Shown here one piece after another: positions 43,522-48,856 of a stretch of 48,856 nt of DNA (its first letter is position 1; each line of letters begins with the position of its first letter). The DNA is from Cryobacterium sp. (lineage in GTDB: Bacteria > Actinomycetota > Actinomycetes > Actinomycetales > Microbacteriaceae). The DNA lies in assembly GCF_026786305.1 (NCBI RefSeq), contig NZ_JAJAYI010000057.1, positions 1-48,856 of the forward strand, given 5' to 3'. The translations under genes and the position numbers were made by a program. The notes under the pieces are model-generated. The model saw nothing but the letters and a program-made list of their open reading frames with translations, was not told where the DNA came from and searched no databases.

Positions 43522-44796
43522 TCAGCCGGCCCGGCGCGGTTGCAAAAGGGCAACGGTGAGCGCGGCGGCCACCACGGCAAGCCCGGCAACCATGCCGACC
43601 ATGCCGACCCACCCCCACTGCACAAAGAACACACCACCGAGCCAGCCGAACAGGCTCGACCCGGTATGGTGCGAGAGGTTGTACAGCGAGGATGCCTGGG
43701 CCCGACCGACCTGGGCCTCGGCCCCGGTCCAGCCGGACGCCACGGCGTGTGCGGCAAAGAAGCCCGCCGTGGCCAGCAATACGCCGAGCAGAACGATTGC
43801 GAGCACGGTCGACAGGGTCAGCAGCACCCCCGCCGTCATGCAAGCGAGCGAGCTCAGCAGTACCGACCAGCGACCGAATCGGGCGGTGAGAATGCCGGCT
43901 TGAGCCGATGACCATGTGCCGGCCACATACGCCACGAAGACGAGACTGATCAGGGCCTGCGGTAGGTTGAACGGGTCGTGGGCCAGCCGAAAACCGAGGT
44001 AGTTGTACAGGGCGACGAAACCGCCCATGAGCAGAAACCCCTGCGCATAGAGCGCGAGCAGGCGCGGCGACGTGAGATTGGCCCGCAGCAGCATGACCAG
44101 GCTCAGATCGGTGCCGAGCTCGTGCGCCCCGCGTTTGTGACCGACCCGCGGCACGAACGGGCGGGGTACAAAGCCGCGCGGCGCCGGAATCAGCGTAATG
44201 AACAGCACGGCCGCGACGGCGCAGAGCGCTCCGACCGTCAAGACGCCGACCCGCCAGTTGGCGAGTTCGGTGATCGGCCCCGCCACGAGACGCCCGAGCA
44301 GGCCGCCGATCGAGGTGCCGGCGACGTAGGTGCCGGCCGCACGGGCGGCATGTCGGGGCTCGATCTCCTCACTCAGGTAAGCGATCGCGATCGCCGGAAC
44401 GCCGCCGAGCATCAGCCCTTCGACCAACCGCCCGGTGAGCAGCAGCGAGAAGGTGGGGGCAAACGGCACGAGCAGTCCGAACACCGTCGCCGCGATCACG
44501 GCAATTGACATGGCCCGCACCCGGCCGAGCCGGTCGGCCATGATCGACCAGGGAATCACACCGACGGCTAGGCCGAGCGTCGATGCAGAGATGACGAGGG
44601 CGGCATCCGCTGCGCTGACACCGACGTCGTCGGCGATCTGGGCGAGTACTGCCTGAGGCGAGTACAGCTGGGCGAACGTGGCGATGCCAGCGAAGAACAG
44701 ACCGGCGAGCAGTTTGCGATAGTCGGAACTGCCGTGCGAGTGCCCGCTCCAGCCAGCGGATGCCACCACCCGGCCCGGGTTCGCGATCGTCTTCAC
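43522..44796 (-). CDS. MFS transporter, AraJ/YnfM-like efflux permease
   Basis: Twelve-helix major facilitator of 424 aa. The first helix region is LLAGLFFAGIATFAQLYSPQ, followed by the motif A loop WSIMADRLGRVRAM and GLMLGGVPAIAIAYLSEEIE. That E-E-I loop is typical of the YnfM/arabinose-efflux-type subgroup. It probably exports small organic compounds. The start (ATG 44796) is 86 bases from the divergent LigD-type polymerase gene. Confidence 0.87.
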   Translation of the reverse strand: MKTIANPGRVVASAGWSGHSHGSSDYRKLLAGLFFAGIATFAQLYSPQAVLAQIADDVGVSAADAALVISASTLGLAVGVIPWSIMADRLGRVRAMSIAVIAATVFGLLVPFAPTFSLLLTGRLVEGLMLGGVPAIAIAYLSEEIEPRHAARAAGTYVAGTSIGGLLGRLVAGPITELANWRVGVLTVGALCAVAAVLFITLIPAPRGFVPRPFVPRVGHKRGAHELGTDLSLVMLLRANLTSPRLLALYAQGFLLMGGFVALYNYLGFRLAHDPFNLPQALISLVFVAYVAGTWSSAQAGILTARFGRWSVLLSSLACMTAGVLLTLSTVLAIVLLGVLLATAGFFAAHAVASGWTGAEAQVGRAQASSLYNLSHHTGSSLFGWLGGVFFVQWGWVGMVGMVAGLAVVAAALTVALLQPRRAG

Positions 44797-44870
44797 GCGG
44801 CAATCTCGACTCGGGGCACTCGTTCAGCGCACGCGTTCCGGGCCCTACACCCACCCGTGACGAATCTGGC

Positions 44871-44876
44871 TACAGT
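44871..44876 (+). promoter_or_regulatory. -10 box of the LigD-type polymerase gene
   Basis: TACAGT is followed by GTGCGC and ATG 44883, a leaderless layout identical to that of the small conserved gene at 47304 (TACAGT, ATTCGC, ATG). Confidence 0.5.
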
Positions 44877-44882
44877 GTGCGC

Positions 44883-45905
44883 ATGAGCTCTGATGCGCAG
44901 GTTTTGACGGTGGATGGCCCACACGGCGCGCATGACGTGCGCCTGTCGAGCCCGAGCCGGGTGCTCTGGCCCGAACTGGGAATCACCAAACGTGACCTCG
45001 CCCAGTACCTGATTGACGTCGGTGAAGCGTTCGTGCGGGCCAACGGTGATCGCCCGGTATCGTTGCAACGGTTCAGCGGCGGAATCGACGGTGAGCAGTT
45101 CTTCTCAAAGAACCCGCCCAGGGGCGCGCCCGACTATGTGCGGGCCGTGCCCGTGGTCTACCCGAGCGGGCGTACGCATCCGCAGCTCGTGATCGACGAA
45201 CCGGCCGCCGCGGTGTGGGCGGTGCAGATGAACACGATCGTGTTCCACCCGTGGCCGTCCAGGGCCGAGCTCTCGGACAATCCCGATGAACTGCGCATCG
45301 ACCTGGATCCGCAGCCCGGCACGAACTTCGCCGACACCATTCCCGTCGCCGTGGAGCTGAGAGAGCTGCTCGCCGAAGCCGGCCTCGTGGCGTTCGTGAA
45401 GACCTCCGGAAATCGGGGGCTGCACGTGTTCGCGCCGATCACCCCGACCCGGGAATTTCTCGACGTGCGGCACGCGGTCATCGCCGCGGCGCGCGAGCTG
45501 GAACGACGGATGCCCACCCGGGTGACCACGAACTGGTGGAAGGAAGAGCGCGGCGAGCGCGTCTTCGTCGACTACAACCAGGCCAACCGCGACCGCACCA
45601 TGGCCGGTGCCTACAGCCCGAGGCCGCTGCCGCACGCCCCGGTCTCCTGCCCGCTGGAGTGGAGCGAACTGGCGCAGGCCAACCCGCGCGCGTTCACGAT
45701 CCTCACCGTGCCGGATCGGTTACAGAAGCAAGGCGACCCGTGGGCGTCGATGCACGAACAGCCCGGCTCGATCGACGCCCTGTATTCCTGGTGGGAACGC
45801 GATCTCGAGGGCGGGCTCGGCGAGTTGCCGTTTCCGCCGGACTTTCCCAAGATGCCAGGGGAGCCGCCGCGCGTGCAGCCCAGCCGCGCCCGCCGTCCGG
45901 AGTAG
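44883..45905 (+). CDS. Stand-alone LigD-type polymerase/primase (PolDom)
   Basis: Primase-polymerase of 340 aa from the AEP superfamily, as in the LigD polymerase domain of bacterial end joining. Blocks: SPSRVLWPELGITKRDLAQY, QRFSGGIDGEQFFSKNPPRG, the metal-binding Asp140-Leu-Asp142 in RIDLDPQPGT, KTSGNRGLHVFAPI and VDYNQANRDRTMAGAYSPRP. It fills gaps with (ribo)nucleotides at breaks. No ligase or phosphoesterase domain and no Ku gene are near. Stand-alone PolDom proteins are known in actinobacteria (e.g. mycobacterial PolD paralogues). Start at ATG 44883 is set by family N-termini and the -10 box; the frame opens upstream to 44760. Confidence 0.9.
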   Translation: MSSDAQVLTVDGPHGAHDVRLSSPSRVLWPELGITKRDLAQYLIDVGEAFVRANGDRPVSLQRFSGGIDGEQFFSKNPPRGAPDYVRAVPVVYPSGRTHPQLVIDEPAAAVWAVQMNTIVFHPWPSRAELSDNPDELRIDLDPQPGTNFADTIPVAVELRELLAEAGLVAFVKTSGNRGLHVFAPITPTREFLDVRHAVIAAARELERRMPTRVTTNWWKEERGERVFVDYNQANRDRTMAGAYSPRPLPHAPVSCPLEWSELAQANPRAFTILTVPDRLQKQGDPWASMHEQPGSIDALYSWWERDLEGGLGELPFPPDFPKMPGEPPRVQPSRARRPE

Positions 45906-45929
45906 GCCGCGTCGACTAGCCGCGTCGAC
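45906..45929. repeat. GCCGCGTCGAC duplicated after the polymerase gene
   Basis: The 11-mer occurs at 45906-45916 and 45919-45929, starting at the base after the TAG stop at 45905. It sits in the 27-base gap between convergent genes. Confidence 0.8.
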
Positions 45930-45932
45930 CGA

Positions 45933-46934
45933 TCAGTTCACGATGCGCTCGGCGGGCACGGGCGCTTCCGGCGGGGTGCCGGTGCCGAATGGACGGCCGC
46001 CGAGCTCGGCGCGAGAATGCGGGGCCAGCCAGGTGGCAGCATCCGGCCCCTTCGGCACAATGCCACTGGGATTGATATCGACGTGGGTCACGTAATAGTG
46101 CTTCTTGATCTGGCCGAAGTCGATCGTGTCACCAAAACCGGGCGTCTGAAAAAGGTCACGGGCATAGGCCCACAGCACCGGCATCTCGCACAGCTTGTTG
46201 CGATTGCATTTGAAGTGACTGTGATACACCGCATCGAAGCGGGCGAGGGTGGTGAACAAGCGGATGTCCGCCTCGGTAATCGTGTCGCCCACAAGATACC
46301 GTTGGCCCGCCAAGCGCTCTTCGAGCCAGTCCAGCCGGTCGAACAGGGCGTCGTAGGCCCGTTCATAGGATTTCTGGCTTCCAGCAAAGCCGCACTTGTA
46401 GACGCCGTTGTTCACGTCGTGAAAGATCAGTTCGGCCACCTCGTCGATCTCGGCCCGCAAGGTTTTGGGGTAGAGATCAGGGGCACCGGCTCGGTGATAC
46501 GCGGTCCACTCGGTCTCAAGATCCAGGGTGATCTGCGGGTAATTATTGGTAACGACCTGGCCGGTGGGTACATCGATGATTGCCGGCACGGTGATGCCGC
46601 GCGGGTAGTCGGGAAATCGGGCAAAGAAGGCCTGCTGCAGGCGTTCAATACCGAGGACCGGGTCGAGCCCGTCCGGGTCGAGGTCGAAGGTCCAGCTGTT
46701 CTTGTCGTGCGTGGGGCCGGGTAGGCCCAGCGAGATAACGCCCTCAAGGCCGAGCAGGCGACGCACAATTGTGGTGCGGTTTGCCCACGGGCAGGCTCGG
46801 GCCGCGACCAATCGATAGCGGCCCGGTTCCACCGGCCAGCCATCCCGGGCGTCTCGCGTAATGCGATCTTCGATGTAGTTGGTGTCGCGGTTGAAGTCCT
46901 GGCCGGGCTGAATGTAACTGGGGTCGAGGCTCAT
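45933..46934 (-). CDS. Glutathionyl/mycothiolyl-hydroquinone reductase (Xi-class GST)
   Basis: Thiol-dependent reductase of 333 aa with thioredoxin-like and all-alpha GST domains. The catalytic Cys48 lies in AARACPWANRTTIVRRLLGL, diagnostic of YqjG/ECM4-type enzymes. Other blocks: GITVPAIIDVPTGQVVTNNY, FHDVNNGVYKCGFAGSQKSY and YHSHFKCNRNKL. It reduces conjugated quinones. Actinomycetes use mycothiol instead of glutathione, so an S-mycothionyl substrate is likely here. Start ATG 46934. Confidence 0.92.
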   Translation of the reverse strand: MSLDPSYIQPGQDFNRDTNYIEDRITRDARDGWPVEPGRYRLVAARACPWANRTTIVRRLLGLEGVISLGLPGPTHDKNSWTFDLDPDGLDPVLGIERLQQAFFARFPDYPRGITVPAIIDVPTGQVVTNNYPQITLDLETEWTAYHRAGAPDLYPKTLRAEIDEVAELIFHDVNNGVYKCGFAGSQKSYERAYDALFDRLDWLEERLAGQRYLVGDTITEADIRLFTTLARFDAVYHSHFKCNRNKLCEMPVLWAYARDLFQTPGFGDTIDFGQIKKHYYVTHVDINPSGIVPKGPDAATWLAPHSRAELGGRPFGTGTPPEAPVPAERIVN

Positions 46935-46977
46935 GCCCTTACGCTACCGGACACGGCCGACACGGGCTTGGGTGGTT

Positions 46978-47304
46978 CTAGGCTGCGCCGCCGAGTTCGG
47001 CGGTGAGTTCGGCGGTGAGCTCGGCGTCGGTACGGGCATCGATGATGCCCCACATCATATGGGTGGGGCCGCTGCTGTCGCCCGGCTCCACCCGCGGCCG
47101 ACTGGCCCAGCCGCGGGCGACGGCGGCCGCCCCGAGCTGCGCCAGCGAATCACTTATGCGCGTTTTGCGAATCTTGCCGGCCAGCACGCTGCCGTCGGGC
47201 GCCTGGCGCCAGCCGCGCTTGTGGGCGATCACCCGACCAATCTCCTCGTCGGTCAACCAGCGCGAAAAACTGCGGGTAGGCGGGTCAATGGCGATCAGCT
47301 TCAT
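46978..47304 (-). CDS. Small conserved hypothetical protein with C-terminal tetrapeptide repeat
   Basis: A 108-aa protein beginning MKLIAIDPPTRSFSRWLTDE and containing EIGRVIAHKRGWRQAPDGSV. I do not recognise a named domain. The C-terminus AELTAELTAELGGAA is encoded by three 12-bp tandem units (46993-47028), perhaps a recent extension. ATG 47304 is preferred over the upstream ATG 47370, because TACAGT lies six bases before it, indicating a leaderless message. Confidence 0.6.
   Translation of the reverse strand: MKLIAIDPPTRSFSRWLTDEEIGRVIAHKRGWRQAPDGSVLAGKIRKTRISDSLAQLGAAAVARGWASRPRVEPGDSSGPTHMMWGIIDARTDAELTAELTAELGGAA
46993..47028. repeat. 12-bp in-frame tandem repeat (3 copies)
   Basis: GAGTTCGGCGGT occurs twice and is followed by GAGCTCGGCGTC. 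On the minus strand it encodes repeated Ala/Thr-Glu-Leu near the C-terminus of the small hypothetical protein. Confidence 0.8.
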
Positions 47305-47310
47305 GCGAAT

Positions 47311-47316
47311 ACTGTA
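47311..47316 (-). promoter_or_regulatory. -10 box of the small hypothetical gene
   Basis: Minus-strand TACAGT is followed by ATTCGC and ATG 47304, leaving no room for a ribosome-binding site. Confidence 0.5.
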
Positions 47317-47430
47317 CTCGCCACCGGTCGGCCCTGGCTCACCGCCCGGTGCTGGATCCTGGTGACTCATGCGAACGACTGATCGGGACGATAATCACTG
47401 CACAAACCCGACAAAGAAGGAGATCCAATC

Positions 47431-47847
47431 ATGAGTAGCCGTCTCAATCCGTACCTCGGCTTTCGCGGCAACGCCCGGGAGGCGATGGACTTTTACCAGA
47501 GAGTCTTCGGAGGTGAGGTGACCCGCAGCACCTTCGGGGAGTCCAACGCGAGTGACGATCCGGCCGATAAAGACAAGATCATGCACTCGGAACTGACCAC
47601 CGCGAGCGGATTTTCTCTGATGGCCTCCGATGCGCCGAGCAGTATGCAGGTCGCCACCGGCAGCAGCATCTCGGTCTCCCTCAGCGGTGACGACGAGGCC
47701 GAATTGACCGGGTATTGGGAGAAGCTGGTGGAGGGAGGCTCCGTCGCAATGCCGCTGAGCAAGGCACCCTGGGGCGACAGCTTCGGCATGGTGACCGACA
47801 AGTTCGGCACGGCCTGGATAATCAATATTGCTGGCACGCCCGGCTGA
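47431..47847 (+). CDS. VOC-superfamily protein (PhnB/glyoxalase-like)
   Basis: Small protein of 138 aa from the vicinal-oxygen-chelate fold. It begins MSSRLNPYLGFRGNAREAMD and has FYQRVFGGEV, MHSELTTASGFSLMASDAP and PWGDSFGMVTDKFGTAWIIN, as in the PhnB/DUF1428-type group often called 3-demethylubiquinone-9 methyltransferase-like. Whether it is an enzyme or a binding protein is unclear. AAGGAGA gives a strong ribosome-binding site at ATG 47431. Confidence 0.9.
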   Translation: MSSRLNPYLGFRGNAREAMDFYQRVFGGEVTRSTFGESNASDDPADKDKIMHSELTTASGFSLMASDAPSSMQVATGSSISVSLSGDDEAELTGYWEKLVEGGSVAMPLSKAPWGDSFGMVTDKFGTAWIINIAGTPG

Positions 47848-47880
47848 AGAAGTTCCTGAGCGCGACGGGGTGCGTTGTCC

Positions 47881-47886
47881 TATGAT
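47881..47886 (+). promoter_or_regulatory. -10 box of the DUF1206 gene
   Basis: TATGAT is followed by GGGCCC and GTG 47893. This points to a leaderless transcript and settles the start against the TTG at 47875, which lies upstream of the box. Confidence 0.5.
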
Positions 47887-47892
47887 GGGCCC

Positions 47893-48699
47893 GTGATAAA
47901 TGCATCGGCGACACACATCGCTCACGAAGCGAGTAACAGCTCGACTCTGCAACTGCTGGCACGGCTCGGCTTTGCCGTCAATGGACTGCTGCACATTCTC
48001 ATCGGGTCAATCGCGATCACCGTCGCGGTCGGCGCGGGCGGTGGATCCGCCGATCAGAGCGGTGCGCTCGGCCAACTCGGGTCCAGCCCCGGCGGGGTGT
48101 TTCTGCTCTGGACGGTCGTCGTCGGCATGTTCGCACTCGGGCTATGGCTTCTAGTCTCGGCATTCGTGATGCAGGGTGACCCTAAACGCAAGTGGTCGCG
48201 TCGTTTTGCAAACCTGGCCAAAGCCGTCGTTTACTTTGCCCTCGGCGTTACCGCGCTCACCTTCGCCCGTGGCGGCTCGGCCAGTTCGGCTAGCAGCACG
48301 CAGAGCGCCAGCTCGTCGTTGCTGGCATCGCCCGGTGGCATCATCGTGCTCTTTTTGCTCGGTGTGGCCGTGTTGGGCGTCGCTGGCTACTTTGTCTATA
48401 AGGGTGCAGCTCAGAAATTTCGGTCAGACCTCGCCGTGCCGAGCGGAACGGTCGGCCGTGTGGTCATCGCCCTCGGCGTCGTCGGTTACATCGCCAAGGG
48501 CGTCGCGCTCGGCGTGGTGGCGATCCTCATCGGGGTCGCTGCGCTCACCCGCGATGCCAGCAAATCCACCGGGCTCGACGGGGCGCTCAAAGCGCTCGCC
48601 GCCCTGCCCTTCGGAACGCTCGCTCTGCTCCTGATCGGCAGCGGGCTCATCGCCTATGGCATTTACTGCTTCGTGCGCGCCCGGCGCGCCCAGTTGTAG
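47893..48699 (+). CDS. DUF1206 membrane protein
   Basis: Membrane protein of 268 aa with three repeats of two helices (about 15-85, 105-170, 185-260). The first repeat opens LARLGFAVNGLLHILIGSIA, the second RRFANLAKAVVYFALGVTAL, the third GRVVIALGVVGYIAKGVALG. This is the DUF1206 layout, common in actinobacteria, function unknown. The last repeat ends LIAYGIYCFVRARRAQL. GTG 47893 follows a -10 box directly. Confidence 0.9.
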   Translation: MINASATHIAHEASNSSTLQLLARLGFAVNGLLHILIGSIAITVAVGAGGGSADQSGALGQLGSSPGGVFLLWTVVVGMFALGLWLLVSAFVMQGDPKRKWSRRFANLAKAVVYFALGVTALTFARGGSASSASSTQSASSSLLASPGGIIVLFLLGVAVLGVAGYFVYKGAAQKFRSDLAVPSGTVGRVVIALGVVGYIAKGVALGVVAILIGVAALTRDASKSTGLDGALKALAALPFGTLALLLIGSGLIAYGIYCFVRARRAQL

Positions 48700-48798
48700 C
48701 ACGCGGAGCGAACAGATTGCGACGGCGTTAGTCGACCGCGATGTCGCCTGGAGCCTTGTCCGGGTGCCAGCCCCGCCGAGATGGCTGGCGCAGCCGAC

Positions 48799-48856
48799 CC
48801 GTCGCGGTCCACCCGTCGCGGTCCACTCAGCGAATTCCACTCAGCGAATTCCACTC
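48799..48856. repeat. 14-bp tandem repeats at the right edge
   Basis: CCGTCGCGGTCCAC occurs twice (48799-48826), then TCAGCGAATTCCAC twice (48827-48854). All four units are 14 bases and end in TCCAC, so B is probably a diverged form of A. The array runs into the window edge and may continue. It lies about 100 bases after the DUF1206 stop. Confidence 0.85.

Overview
The window reads as chromosomal DNA of a high-GC actinomycete. Most genes have strong G/C bias at third codon positions, and many start codons sit only 5-7 bases after a TANNNT-type -10 box, as in leaderless actinobacterial transcripts. The gene set fits (DUF1206, DUF427, DUF6457, CGNR regulator, HelD-type RNA polymerase recycling factor, MhuD-like haem oxygenase). 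The recurring word GGATGC and the overall content suggest Microbacteriaceae, but this is inference. The left edge is G-rich low-complexity sequence and the right edge is a tandem repeat, so the window may be a whole contig.

Layout. 1-9.3 kb: a 5'-truncated XRE/MmyB-type regulator, a broken aldo/keto reductase, three MDR-family dehydrogenases, a nucleoside deaminase, a CGNR regulator, an EamA exporter, an APC permease and a YigZ protein. 9.3-13.5 kb: a DEAD-box RNA helicase, an alpha/beta hydrolase, a small intergenic island (terminator, 16-bp tandem repeat, gene remnants) and a conserved protein of uncertain function. 13.7-21.7 kb: an AceE-like thiamine-diphosphate enzyme, a TetR regulator divergent from a DHA2 drug exporter, a DHDPS-family aldolase, an LLM flavin oxidoreductase and a histidine phosphatase. 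21.8-24.0 kb: a MhuD-like haem oxygenase followed by decayed sulfur amino acid genes (an O-acetylhomoserine sulfhydrylase remnant and a MalY/PatB C-S lyase remnant). 24.1-29.3 kb: HelD, beta-carbonic anhydrase and an S9 peptidase.

29.4-35.0 kb holds the most notable system: a tightly overlapped operon jetA-jetB-jetC (DUF3375, DUF4194, SMC-like ATPase), the condensin core of a type I Wadjet/MksBEF complex. All three genes look intact, but no jetD/mksG nuclease gene lies on either side. Such a core could extrude DNA loops but would need a nuclease from elsewhere to cut plasmids.

35.3-48.9 kb: a membrane protein, an M20 amidohydrolase translationally coupled to a DUF3100 membrane protein, GNAT and DoxX-like genes, then a molybdoenzyme locus (54-aa Cys-rich protein, FdhF/YdeP oxidoreductase, DUF6457) with a CsoR/FrmR-like 16-bp palindrome in the divergent promoter. 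After these come DUF427, an MFS exporter, a stand-alone LigD-type polymerase, a glutathionyl/mycothiolyl-hydroquinone reductase, a small conserved protein, a VOC protein and a DUF1206 membrane protein. No rRNA, tRNA, CRISPR array or insertion sequence was seen. Short tandem duplications lie repeatedly at or just after gene 3' ends.
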